From an uncultured Bacillota bacterium (GTDB taxonomy: Bacteria; Bacillota_I; Bacilli_A; RFN20; CAG-826): a stretch of DNA of 22,188 nucleotides. This document shows, piece after piece, positions 14,832 through 22,188 of this stretch (position 1 is its first letter; each line of letters begins with the position of its first letter). Below the pieces are notes generated by a model. The model had not been told where the DNA came from, did not search any database, and saw only the letters and a program-made list of their open reading frames with translations. Position numbers and translations under genes: made by a program. The stretch lies in NCBI GenBank assembly GCA_946623775.1, contig CAMORJ010000013.1, positions 1-22,188 on the forward strand, in the 5' to 3' direction.

Positions 14832-15926
14832 ATGTCAGAACGCAGTTCCGCCTTCGAAGAAAAAACTCGTTTCGCAAAAAGCAAAAGATTCAAGATCCTA
14901 TTTTTGGTTTCCCTGTTTATCCTATGCCTAATCGTTGCGTTTTTGGCATTACTAGTTGGACCAAGCGGGCTCAAAGCCAGCGAAGCCCTGCCAGCCTTGT
15001 TCGGGCAAGGGGACCCCACCGCTGTTCGCATCGTCCAAAGCATAAGGATTCCACGAATTTTGGCAGGTCTAATCGCCGGCGCGGCTTTATCTCTTGCTGG
15101 GCTCATAATGCAGACGACGCTTGGCAACGAAATGGCATCGCCTTCAACATTGGGCGTAAGCAACGCAGCCATTTTTGGCGCGAACCTTTCCATCATAGTT
15201 TTCTCAGGGGGAATGCTGCACACCGGAAACAACCCAGCGAATATCACGACTTCCATAAACCCTTATTTCGCATCCGCAACAGCTTTTATCATGGCGATGC
15301 TTTCGGTACTGCTTATCCTTGGCTTATCGACGATTCGCCGTTTCGCTCCAGGCGTGGTAGTTCTGGCAGGCATCGCGATAGGCGCTGTTTGGACTGGCCT
15401 AACAACCCTTATTCAATTCTTTGCAACCGATGTCGGATTAAACGCCGCAGTCATTTGGTCCTTTGGCGATTTGGGGCGAGCGACTTACACAGACTGCGCC
15501 ATAATGGCGGTTGTCACGATTGGCTGTTTGGTTTTCTTTGCAATCTTCTCTTGGCGTTATAACGCTTTGCTAGCAGGAGAAGGCTATGCCAAAAGCATTG
15601 GGGTCAAAGTTGAGATGCTGCGGTTTGCATCGTTGCTCCTTGCATCGCTTTTGACAGCCGTATCCATATCGCGTCTTGGCGCGATTGGCTTCATAGGAAT
15701 AATCTGCCCACACGCTGTGAGGAGAATCATCGGGAACGATCATAGGTACCTGATTCCAGGAAGCTTCTTGTGCGGTTCATTGCTACTGCTGCTAAGCGAC
15801 ACCGTTGGGCGTACTATCGGAGGCGGGGCATCCGTTCCCGTTGGAGCCGTCACCGCCCTGATTGGAGCGCCGTTCTTCTTATACCTTGTCTTTGCGCGAA
15901 AGGAGTCCGCTTATGTTAGAGGTTAA
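14832..15926 (+). CDS. FecCD/BtuC-family ABC transporter permease
   Basis: This 364-aa protein has about 10 membrane helices after a charged 20-residue N-terminus. Conserved FecCD segments are present: RIPRILAGLIAGAALSLAG (72-90), QTTLGNEMASPSTLGVSNAA (94-113) and, near the C-terminus, LGAIGFIGIICPHAVRRIIG followed by DHRYLIPGS. These form the gate helices and the contact to the ATPase. It should form a homodimeric channel for an iron-siderophore, heme, cobalamin or similar chelate; the family does not tell which. It is the first gene of an operon with the ATPase, binding protein and a methyltransferase, and divergent from tetR. The ATPase gene overlaps its end by 14 bases. Confidence 0.93.
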   Translation: MSERSSAFEEKTRFAKSKRFKILFLVSLFILCLIVAFLALLVGPSGLKASEALPALFGQGDPTAVRIVQSIRIPRILAGLIAGAALSLAGLIMQTTLGNEMASPSTLGVSNAAIFGANLSIIVFSGGMLHTGNNPANITTSINPYFASATAFIMAMLSVLLILGLSTIRRFAPGVVVLAGIAIGAVWTGLTTLIQFFATDVGLNAAVIWSFGDLGRATYTDCAIMAVVTIGCLVFFAIFSWRYNALLAGEGYAKSIGVKVEMLRFASLLLASLLTAVSISRLGAIGFIGIICPHAVRRIIGNDHRYLIPGSFLCGSLLLLLSDTVGRTIGGGASVPVGAVTALIGAPFFLYLVFARKESAYVRG

Positions 15927-16662
15927 GGGATTCCGTGTCGGATATAGCCGCGGCAAGGATGTGGTTCCAGGAGCAAACCTTTCCATAGAAAAAGGAAAGA
16001 TCGCCGTTTTGCTTGGGCCAAATGGTTCTGGAAAATCCACGTTGTTAAAAGCGATTGCCGGAAGCATAAAAGTACGCGCCGGAGAATTGCTGTTTGATGG
16101 GCAGGATATTTCCAAAAACCGCGCAAAAACCATTTCATATGTTCCGCAAGCCGCCCTTTTGCCATGCCTTTCTGTGTTTGACACCGTCTTGTCAGGGAGG
16201 ATGCCCATATTCGGCTTCCATAGCAGTAAATCCGATGAAGAAGCCACATGGAAAGTCCTTCGTTCATTGGGCCTAGAGCAGTTTGCGATGCGCAACGCGA
16301 ATGAGCTGTCTGGAGGCGAAATGCAGCTCGTCATGATCGCAAGAGCGCTATGCAGCTCACCAAAGGTCATCCTTTTCGATGAGCCAACGGCAAACTTGGA
16401 CATCGCAAACGCATTGCTCGTCCGCAAGACGTTAAAAAACCTTGCGGAGCAGGAAGGGCTAACGCTGCTGATTGCGTTGCATGACATTTCATACGCCTTG
16501 AATCTCGGCGACGAATTCTTTGGAATAAAAAACGGCGAAATCGCTTTCCATTTAGATAAGGGGCAGATAACGCCCGAATCGCTTGAAACCCTGTACGGGG
16601 CAAAACCAAATCTAGTTAATATCGGCGGCGAAATAGCCGTCCATTTTGGAGGAAATATATGA
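15913..16662 (+). CDS. ABC transporter ATPase, FecE/BtuD type
   Basis: The start is the ATG at 15913, preceded by AAAGGAG inside the permease gene; 249 aa. The frame extends upstream to 15862, but that part only shadows the permease. The ATPase motifs are complete: GPNGSGKST (35-43), Q79 in YVPQ, LSGGEMQLV (132-140), VILFDEPTANLD (152-163) and switch His190 in ALHD. It powers uptake through the FecCD channel from the cytoplasmic face. The stop overlaps the next start by 4 bases, so the operon is translationally coupled. Confidence 0.94.
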   Translation: MLEVKGFRVGYSRGKDVVPGANLSIEKGKIAVLLGPNGSGKSTLLKAIAGSIKVRAGELLFDGQDISKNRAKTISYVPQAALLPCLSVFDTVLSGRMPIFGFHSSKSDEEATWKVLRSLGLEQFAMRNANELSGGEMQLVMIARALCSSPKVILFDEPTANLDIANALLVRKTLKNLAEQEGLTLLIALHDISYALNLGDEFFGIKNGEIAFHLDKGQITPESLETLYGAKPNLVNIGGEIAVHFGGNI

Positions 16663-17807
16663 AAAAATACCTTTTTGCCATCAGCGCATTAGCGCTCCTT
16701 GTTTCTTGCGGAGGCCCGGCGTCTTCCGCCGAACCCCAAACGCAGGAATTAGAGATCACGGATGCGAATGGCCGGAAAGTGACTGTGACCCCAGGGAACT
16801 ATTCCAAGATCGTTTGCATTGGCGCAGGCGCATTGCGCATGTATTCATATGTAGCCACAACGTCCCTTCTGGCCGGCGTTGAGGATATCGACAACCCAGA
16901 AGCGGCTGGGCGTCCCGCCATGTTCGATGGGGTCGCAAGACCATACTTCATTGTGAATTCAAATGATTACAAACAACTTCCGTCCTGCGGCAAAGGCGGA
17001 CCGCAAGCACAAGCCGCAGAGGCCGAAAGCATTCTCGCTTGCAGGCCCGATCTTGTCATCAGCGAATACGAGAATGTCGATGACGCGAATCGCCTCCAAC
17101 AGCAGTTGGGAGTGCCCGTTATCACTTTGAAATACGGATCCAAAGGAGTTTTCGACGAGAACGCCTGGAATTCAATTCGCCTGATTGGCAAGGTCGTGGG
17201 CAAAGAGCAAAAAGCAGAAACCCTGATCAGCTACATAACCCAAGCGAAAGCCGATATAGAGAAAAGAACGGCGAATTTGTCCTCCGACAAAAAGGCTTAC
17301 ATCTGCGGACTAGGTCAATGGGGAACCACCACTCACCTATGGTCCGCCAAGAATTATGAGCCTTTCAACATAGCGCACATCACCAACGTATGCGATGGCG
17401 TTTTGCAGAATCCCGGAATCCAAAAGCTAGAAGAGGAAGTCTTCACCTCCATTTCTAGCCAAATCGACGTCATGATTCTCGATGCTGCAGCCATTAAAAA
17501 CATCAAGCCCCTGTACAAGGAAAACCCGAACATGTTCGATGGCGTCAAAGCATGGCAAAACGGCGAAGTATACCTTCAAATGGCGTATAACGCATATTAC
17601 ACGAACCTCGAGCTTGCATTGGCCAATACCTACTTTGGGGCTAAAGCCATCTATCCAGAGGCTTTTGCCGATGTCGATATGAAGGCGAAGTTGAATGAAA
17701 TCACCAACGCCTTCCTAGGAAAAGCCATAGCAGACGAAATCTATTCTTACCCCCACAGCTTTGGCGGCTACCAAAAAATAAACACGAGTACCTTTTTCAA
17801 TGAGTAA
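16659..17807 (+). CDS. Periplasmic-binding-protein-type lipoprotein (PF01497-like) of the FecCD importer
   Basis: The 382-aa protein starts with a lipoprotein signal, MKKYLFAISALALLVSC (Cys17 lipidated), then a Ser/Ala/Gly-rich linker. ITDANGRKVTVTPGNYSKIVCIG is the usual first strand of class III (BtuF/FhuD-like) binding proteins, and RPDLVISEYENVDDANRLQQQLGVPVITL the first lobe core. The family grips metal chelates between two lobes. The 'IGAGALRMYSY' and 'GVEDIDNP...GRP' features resemble binding proteins annotated as iron-complex transporters, but no substrate is established. Ligand-site residues cannot be assigned by eye. It overlaps the ATPase gene by 4 bases and the methyltransferase gene by 8. 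Confidence 0.9.
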   Translation: MKKYLFAISALALLVSCGGPASSAEPQTQELEITDANGRKVTVTPGNYSKIVCIGAGALRMYSYVATTSLLAGVEDIDNPEAAGRPAMFDGVARPYFIVNSNDYKQLPSCGKGGPQAQAAEAESILACRPDLVISEYENVDDANRLQQQLGVPVITLKYGSKGVFDENAWNSIRLIGKVVGKEQKAETLISYITQAKADIEKRTANLSSDKKAYICGLGQWGTTTHLWSAKNYEPFNIAHITNVCDGVLQNPGIQKLEEEVFTSISSQIDVMILDAAAIKNIKPLYKENPNMFDGVKAWQNGEVYLQMAYNAYYTNLELALANTYFGAKAIYPEAFADVDMKAKLNEITNAFLGKAIADEIYSYPHSFGGYQKINTSTFFNE

Positions 17808-18378
17808 AGTCGCAGAGTTTTTTTCAAGCATAGCCGAAAAATGGGATTCGATGGAGACAACCCCTTCATCGAAAATCGATGCCCTTTTAGCCCGCTGCGA
17901 TATAAAAGAAGGGGACCGTGTATTGGATTTGGCATGTGGCACAGGCATTATCACAGGAAAACTGATCAGCTTGTCGCAGAGAGAAGTCATCGCTTTGGAC
18001 ATCGCGCCAAAGATGATTGAAATAGCCAAGGCAAAATACATTGAGGAGCCACTAGCAACATTCGTCGTAGGAGATTTTCAAACCGTTCAATTTCCTGAAA
18101 GGTTCGACAAAATAATCATCTACAACGCCTACCCGCACTTCATTGATAAAGGCGCATTTCGCAATGCTTTGCTGAGATGCTTGAAGCCCGAGGGAGAATT
18201 CGCAATCATCCACTCTTTGTCGCGCCAAGCGTTAGACGGCCATCACCATGGCATTGAGTCAATCTCGCGCTCTCTCCTTCCGGTTAAGGAGGAGGCGTCG
18301 TTCTACCAAAGCGATTTCTTAATCCTTGATGCCGAGGAAGACGATACTCACTATCTCATTCGCGCTAAAAAGAAATAA
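17800..18378 (+). CDS. Class I SAM-dependent methyltransferase encoded at the end of the importer operon
   Basis: This 192-aa protein has the Rossmann-type SAM site: RVLDLACGTGIITG (40-53, motif I), acidic D67 in IALDIAP (motif II), VVGDFQTVQF (89-98) and LKPEGEFAIIHSL (128-140, post-III strand). A histidine cluster, GHHHG (147-151), sits after the core strand in a mobile-cap position and could bind metal or substrate. Its ATG lies within the final codons of the binding-protein gene (8-base overlap), so it belongs to the same operon. It presumably methylates, or releases metal from, something related to the imported compound; that is inference. The substrate is unknown. No terminator follows before the next promoter. 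Confidence 0.85.
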   Translation: MSKVAEFFSSIAEKWDSMETTPSSKIDALLARCDIKEGDRVLDLACGTGIITGKLISLSQREVIALDIAPKMIEIAKAKYIEEPLATFVVGDFQTVQFPERFDKIIIYNAYPHFIDKGAFRNALLRCLKPEGEFAIIHSLSRQALDGHHHGIESISRSLLPVKEEASFYQSDFLILDAEEDDTHYLIRAKKK

Positions 18379-18395
18379 TCCTCGATGGTCTATAT

Positions 18396-18439
18396 TTGCT
18401 TTTCCCGCGGCAATTATATAATGGATAAGAATAGAGAGG
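18396..18439 (+). promoter_or_regulatory. Promoter and ribosome site of the acidic-tail membrane protein gene
   Basis: TTGCTT (18396-18401) and a perfect TATAAT (18417-18422), spaced 15 bases, precede GAGAGG (18434-18439), which lies 7 bases before the ATG. The leader would be about 18 bases. Confidence 0.65.
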
Positions 18440-18446
18440 TTTTCCT

Positions 18447-19154
18447 ATGTCGAAGAACAAAGAAATGATCAAAGCGCTTGCTGCAACGATTTTGGGCGTC
18501 CTGCTCATCTTCCTTTCCATCAATTACTTCACGTACGCCGGCCCAGCAATCGCCATCGGCGTATTCGCCCTGTTAGGCGGATTGTTCAATGTGGCAGGCG
18601 GACTGGCGAACCTATTCGGGTTCGCAGGGAAAATCCCGATGCTGCCTCTGATTCTCATGATTGGGATTCCCTCATCCTTCTTGGCTTTCTACTTCACCGT
18701 CGATTTAATCACCATCATCAATAGTTATAACAGTCTGGCTCCGATCGGATGGATTGAGCTTATCGTCTCTCTTGCGGTCGAATTAGGCGCAATGACATTT
18801 ATCGTCTTATCCCTATTCCTTGAAAAGAAAGAATTCTCTCTTCTAAAGTTTGCCTTCATCAGCGTGTTCCTCGCTTTCTTGGTTATCAGAATGATCTTCG
18901 CGCTTAACGGCACGACCTATGATATTGGCGATATTGGAATCCTAGACCTCTCATTCGCCGTTCTGTTTGGCATCATCGCTTTCGAAAAGCCAGACATCAG
19001 GAAGCAGGAAGCCGAAACTCCAAAGGAAGAGCTCGGGGAAGAAGACATCGACCAAGGCGAACCGGAAGCGCCGTCGGAACAGGTCTTGGAATCGGAGCCG
19101 GAAACATTCCAGGACGACAGCATCCAGGAACCCCAAGAACCTGCTGAAGCATAA
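18447..19154 (+). CDS. Integral membrane protein with acidic C-terminal tail, unknown function
   Basis: The 235-aa protein has about six hydrophobic helices between residues 8 and 179 (near 8-27, 32-57, 65-90, 103-125, 132-152, 162-179). A roughly 55-residue tail (181-235) is rich in Glu, Asp, Pro and Gln and low in hydrophobic residues, so probably disordered and likely cytoplasmic. The gene has its own promoter, a good ribosome site and a terminator, so it is probably monocistronic. I recognise no family, and the tail could be a protein-interaction or pore-modulating segment. Confidence 0.75.
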   Translation: MSKNKEMIKALAATILGVLLIFLSINYFTYAGPAIAIGVFALLGGLFNVAGGLANLFGFAGKIPMLPLILMIGIPSSFLAFYFTVDLITIINSYNSLAPIGWIELIVSLAVELGAMTFIVLSLFLEKKEFSLLKFAFISVFLAFLVIRMIFALNGTTYDIGDIGILDLSFAVLFGIIAFEKPDIRKQEAETPKEELGEEDIDQGEPEAPSEQVLESEPETFQDDSIQEPQEPAEA

Positions 19155-19169
19155 TACAAACTCAATAGC

Positions 19170-19196
19170 AAAAGGCTCGCAGACCGCGAGCCTTTT
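19170..19196. terminator. Rho-independent terminator, probably bidirectional
   Basis: AAAAGGCTCGC (19170-19180) pairs with GCGAGCCTTTT (19186-19196) around a 5-base loop. T runs lie within the stem ends on both strands. It separates the membrane protein gene from the convergent CotH gene. Confidence 0.85.
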
Positions 19197-19223
19197 CATC
19201 TTGAAAACAAATACAGGGGTCGA

Positions 19224-20744
19224 TTATTTTCCGTAATAGGAAGCGACCGTTTGCTTCTTTTTCGCCATGTAGGACTGAACGATGCTTTCTTCGGAGTCAT
19301 AGCCTTCCGGAGCGTGGTCGCTCACTTTTTGGTAATTGGCGAATTCAAGAACGCCCGCGCTTATGAACGATTGGATATAACTATCGTATCGGTTTACATA
19401 TCCATCGATAGAGTATGCGTGCTCATTGGAATCGCTGAAGATGGTGTTGTAATAGATATTTGTATCGATGGCATTTCCGCTTAGATCCGTTCTGCGGTTG
19501 GGCTTGTAGGACGCCACATCGCGCCCCTCATCCAGCCCTAGGCACCAGTCCCAATCGTACGGGATGTAAATCGCTTTGCCGTTTGAAGGCAAGAAATAAA
19601 TGTAATAGTTGTTCGCATTGTTCCTTTGGTCATCGAAGTTCCCAAATAGATAAGACAGAGCCTCAAAGCGCAGGAACTCGTCGACATCCAAAACCGATTC
19701 CAAATACTGTTGGCTTTGTTTCTTGTAGCGGATATTCCACATGGCATTGATGAAATTCACCATCGAGGAGAAATCGCTTCCCTCGCCAGCGCTGTCGTTG
19801 GTTTTCAAATCATAGGAAGGAAAATATAGGTTATAGCAATTCTTGACGCCGATTTTCCCATGCTCGACTCGCGTGCCTTTTGTCAATCCGTCTGCGTCGG
19901 TGTCGCGGGTGACGGCATTGTCTCTTGCCAAATTGGCTTTGCCCATGACGCCATAAGTGCATTTGTATAAGTCGCCCTGAGCCTCTTCTTTCCCAAGGTT
20001 TTTCTTCAAGAATTCTTTGTCGATGTTCTCGATCACTTCATAAACGGCATCCATGGTAGAAATGCCGTTCGTGATCTGAAGCGAGCAATAGTTTGCGTGA
20101 GGCGCAAGGATTCCTTGCTCCCTGAAACTGCGGTAAACATAGATTTCCTGGCCGTTGCAACCTCTGTTGCGCGGCATGAACTTCAAATCGAGTTTTTCTA
20201 GCCCGCGGTAGTTTCTATCCTTTCTAGCTTTTCGGCCAGAGGAATCATTCGTCCAATCATGCTTAAACTGGGTAAATTGCGAAAGATCGTATAGCTCGTC
20301 ATCGAAAGTGGCCTTGAAGGAAACCTTGAGATTGCATAGATCCGTTATTTGGTTGTCATGGACGATTTCCTTTCTGGACCAATTGCCTTTCATGCGGACG
20401 CCCACTTCTTCGAAAGACGTCGATTCGCCGTTCAGATTCATAGTCACCGTCGCCGGGAAATACACATCGCCCCACTTGCGGTCATCTTTGGCCCCGTACT
20501 CAGAAAGGGCGCTCAGCGATTCCGGAGTAAAAGACAATTGAATGGACAGGGCGCTATCCAACGAGAACATCTCCGTGATGGCCTGAGATTCTGGGAGTAT
20601 TTGAATAGGAGAAGAGCCAGACCATGGAACGACGCTAGGAGAGGTCGTGGAAGCAACGGATGAGCTGGCATTTGAGCCAGGCTGGAAGGTCAGGGTGCAT
20701 GAACTAAGCAATAGTCCGAGCAATGGAAATACGGTGCGTTTCAT
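19224..20744 (-). CDS. CotH-kinase-family secreted lipoprotein
   Basis: The start used is the ATG at 20744 (506 aa), because MKRTVFPLLGLLLSSC is a textbook lipoprotein signal with Cys16; the frame continues to 20786 without support. A Ser/Thr-rich linker leads to the CotH domain: VGVRMKGNWSRKE (glycine-rich loop), LKVSFKATFD (nucleotide Lys), YRGLEKLDLKF, AVYEVIENIDKEFLKKNLG, and YIPYDWDW with D397/D399 as likely catalytic and metal-binding acids. CotH proteins in spore-formers phosphorylate coat proteins; family members in non-sporulating bacteria are exported and their targets unknown. It stands alone. A CATAAT hexamer lies 6 bases before the ATG and there is no Shine-Dalgarno. Confidence 0.87.
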   Translation of the reverse strand: MKRTVFPLLGLLLSSCTLTFQPGSNASSSVASTTSPSVVPWSGSSPIQILPESQAITEMFSLDSALSIQLSFTPESLSALSEYGAKDDRKWGDVYFPATVTMNLNGESTSFEEVGVRMKGNWSRKEIVHDNQITDLCNLKVSFKATFDDELYDLSQFTQFKHDWTNDSSGRKARKDRNYRGLEKLDLKFMPRNRGCNGQEIYVYRSFREQGILAPHANYCSLQITNGISTMDAVYEVIENIDKEFLKKNLGKEEAQGDLYKCTYGVMGKANLARDNAVTRDTDADGLTKGTRVEHGKIGVKNCYNLYFPSYDLKTNDSAGEGSDFSSMVNFINAMWNIRYKKQSQQYLESVLDVDEFLRFEALSYLFGNFDDQRNNANNYYIYFLPSNGKAIYIPYDWDWCLGLDEGRDVASYKPNRRTDLSGNAIDTNIYYNTIFSDSNEHAYSIDGYVNRYDSYIQSFISAGVLEFANYQKVSDHAPEGYDSEESIVQSYMAKKKQTVASYYGK

Positions 20745-20750
20745 ATGGGC

Positions 20751-20756
20751 ATTATG
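20751..20756 (-). promoter_or_regulatory. Possible -10 element of the CotH gene
   Basis: CATAAT on the minus strand is 6 bases before the start codon, which would make the transcript leaderless. No -35 match lies at the right spacing. Two copies of AACGATT (minus strand, 20759-20765 and 20785-20791) lie upstream and may be activator sites. Confidence 0.35.
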
Positions 20757-20887
20757 GTAATCGTTTTCGTGTGCGGGCGCAAACAATCGTTAATCCAATC
20801 TAGTCAAATATGCATACACGTCCCTGCTCTTTTTGATGTCGAAAGCAAATAATTGAAGGCCTCGGATACGTCTAACAAACTCCCTAT

Positions 20888-20915
20888 TTGATAATGACTT
20901 TTTATCGTTTACAAT
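20888..20915 (+). promoter_or_regulatory. Promoter of the TIR gene (predicted leaderless)
   Basis: TTGATA (20888-20893) and TACAAT (20910-20915) are each 5/6 matches with a 16-base spacer, leaving 7 bases to the ATG at 20923. There is no Shine-Dalgarno. The 100 bases before it hold nothing else I can identify. Confidence 0.7.
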
Positions 20916-20922
20916 AATTTCT

Positions 20923-22188
20923 ATGAAATTAAATCTCAATACTTGCCCTGTTTGTTGCGAGTCGCGGCTGACAAAGGTCGGCGATATTTTCAAATGCGAT
21001 GTTTGCGGAGCCACGCTGACTCCGGATCGAGTCGAGGATTTCGAAACGATTTTCCAAAGATTGATGGATCAAGGGCAAGCGGTTGATTTGGGTAACCTTC
21101 GCAGACTGCTCCGCAACCAATTGGCGGCTGAGCATGTCGTCAGGCAGCACGTCATTGAAGCTTCCAGCAATATCCTTCGCATCATTCCAGACGACTTCCA
21201 GGCGGGTTTCTTCTTTTACTTCGCCAACAGAAAGGGAAGACGTCGTGAATACGAGGATTTCTTAAGGCGCAACGCCGAGAATCAATTAAGCGACTACCTC
21301 AAGAATCTCATCTATCCGTATTTGATCGACCGTTGCGATGCGAACCGCGGAACCATCAACGCGGTTAAAGCGTTCCTTGCCGCGCAAGGCGATATGGAAG
21401 CGCAGGAAGCGCGCTTAGAGCAGGCCCTTAAGCAAAGGGAAATCGACGAAGTGAACTACGCCGATGGAGAACGCGATTTGTTCATCTGCCACGCCCATGC
21501 CGATATCGACAAAATCCTGCCGATCATCAAATATCTCGAAGATACCGAGGCATTGCGCTGCTGGTATTCCGAGCGAAATCTCCCACCCGATTGCGATAAT
21601 TACCGTGAGGAGATTACCAAAGCCATCGTCAGCTGCCGCGCTTTCGTCGTCTTCTCCTCCTATGACTGCCAACATTCCGCCGACGTCAAATGGGAGTTAA
21701 GCGTCGCGAAGGAAAAAGGAAAGAAAATCCGCATCGAATATCGTTTGGAGAATATTGAGAACTCCGCCACGTTCAAATACTTCTTCGACAACGGGCAGCA
21801 ATGGATCAATGGCTTCGACGAAGATAGGGCCCCTGAAATCTCCGATCGTTTCGTCCGCGCCACCGAAGCCGCCACTTCCGTCACGAGCCGCGTCGTCGTT
21901 TCCGCGGTCTCCGACTTCGACATCAACCGCGTCCGCCTTTTGATTTTGAATGAGGATTTCGATTTGGCTTCTGCCGAAGTCGATAAGCTACTCGCCGTCG
22001 ATATCCAGAACCCAATGCTTTGGAAATTGAAGCTCGACGCGCTTCTGCAAGGTGAGCAGGAACCATCCAACCGCGCTTTGAAGGCGCTTAAGATGCTTCT
22101 GCGCAACTCCGGCGAAAAGGCCGAAGATTATAAAAAGGAATATGCCTTCCTATTGGAAGAGCCTAAGCCAATTCCCGCTCCAGAGCCT
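20923..22188 (+). CDS. Zinc-ribbon / TIR-domain protein with TPR-like C-terminus (cut by window end)
   Basis: From the ATG at 20923 the frame is open for 422 codons to the window edge. Residues 6-32 are a zinc ribbon, with C8/C11 and C25/C28 (TCPVC ... KCDVCG). A helical linker (about 35-180) follows. A TIR domain spans about 184-300: RDLFICHAHAD (strand A), CWYSERNLPP (213-222, BB loop), AFVVFSSYDC and HSADVKWELSVA, where E258 sits at the position of the catalytic Glu of NAD-cleaving TIRs. After it come TPR-like helices (about 334-400) and a Pro/Glu-rich stretch. Bacterial TIRs hydrolyse NAD+ or make signals, often in antiphage defence, but others do not. It is not a ThsB, STING or SAVED fusion. 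The codon bias resembles the nucleotidyltransferase gene. Downstream partners are outside the window. Confidence 0.88.
   Translation, partial: MKLNLNTCPVCCESRLTKVGDIFKCDVCGATLTPDRVEDFETIFQRLMDQGQAVDLGNLRRLLRNQLAAEHVVRQHVIEASSNILRIIPDDFQAGFFFYFANRKGRRREYEDFLRRNAENQLSDYLKNLIYPYLIDRCDANRGTINAVKAFLAAQGDMEAQEARLEQALKQREIDEVNYADGERDLFICHAHADIDKILPIIKYLEDTEALRCWYSERNLPPDCDNYREEITKAIVSCRAFVVFSSYDCQHSADVKWELSVAKEKGKKIRIEYRLENIENSATFKYFFDNGQQWINGFDEDRAPEISDRFVRATEAATSVTSRVVVSAVSDFDINRVRLLILNEDFDLASAEVDKLLAVDIQNPMLWKLKLDALLQGEQEPSNRALKALKMLLRNSGEKAEDYKKEYAFLLEEPKPIPAPEP

Noticed and set aside
14924..15562. A 212-codon plus-strand frame.
   Set aside because: It is an out-of-phase reading of the FecCD permease gene, rich in Arg, His and Ser, without motifs.
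15879..16487. A 202-codon minus-strand frame.
   Set aside because: It is antisense to the ABC ATPase gene with all its motifs, and has no promoter or family features.
20790..21014. A 74-codon minus-strand frame ending in a basic, plausible-looking segment (NREFVRRIRG), possibly a gene remnant.
   Set aside because: It overlaps the TIR start and promoter, has no ribosome site, and matches no family I recognise.

Overview
The window (roughly mid-40s % G+C by eye) looks like chromosome of a low-to-mid G+C Bacillota, probably a gut-type member of class Bacilli near Erysipelotrichales/RF39/RFN20-like groups. This is inferred from a UvrX-YolD polymerase pair, a YwqB/YwqA-like SWIM + SNF2 pair, several lipoproteins with Firmicute-style lipoboxes, and TGA used as a stop with Trp encoded by TGG. 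No rRNA, tRNA, CRISPR array, insertion sequence or prophage was seen. No stretch over 300 bases lacks a gene.

Layout, left to right. (1) 1-2959: the start of a ZnuA/TroA-like metal-binding lipoprotein gene (minus, cut by the window edge) is divergent from a Fur/Zur-family repressor, with two 7-1-7 Fur-family operators between them. Five bases after the repressor come a UvrX-type Y-family polymerase, then an overlapping YolD protein, then an Sfp-type phosphopantetheinyl transferase. (2) 2930-7526 (minus): a SWIM zinc-finger protein and a 1047-aa SNF2 ATPase, overlapping by 14 bases. (3) 7744-8581: an Xre-type HTH regulator convergent with a trimeric dUTPase. (4) 8688-11046: an NCS2 nucleobase permease and a nucleotidyltransferase. 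(5) 11078-12331 (minus): an intracellular GH13 alpha-glucan hydrolase. (6) 12505-14086: a seven-helix GGDEF protein and a small membrane protein. (7) 14135-18378: a TetR regulator divergent from a tightly overlapped operon of FecCD permease, ABC ATPase, substrate-binding lipoprotein and SAM methyltransferase. (8) 18447-19154: a membrane protein with an acidic tail. (9) 19224-20744 (minus): a CotH-kinase lipoprotein. (10) 20923-end: a zinc-ribbon + TIR-domain protein, cut by the right edge.

Two themes stand out. First, many first-of-transcript genes have no Shine-Dalgarno sequence and instead carry a -10-like hexamer 6-7 bases before the ATG (zur, sfp-like, tetR, fecCD, TIR; weaker cases dut and cotH). 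Leaderless transcription is therefore predicted. Internal operon genes mostly have good Shine-Dalgarno sites or overlapping stop/start codons. Second, two metal or metal-chelate import loci (ZnuA/Zur and FecCD) sit in one window, each with a divergent regulator and recognisable inverted repeats. The best candidates for new biology are the zinc-ribbon TIR protein, the methyltransferase tied to the FecCD importer, and an error-prone polymerase apparently downstream of Zur control.
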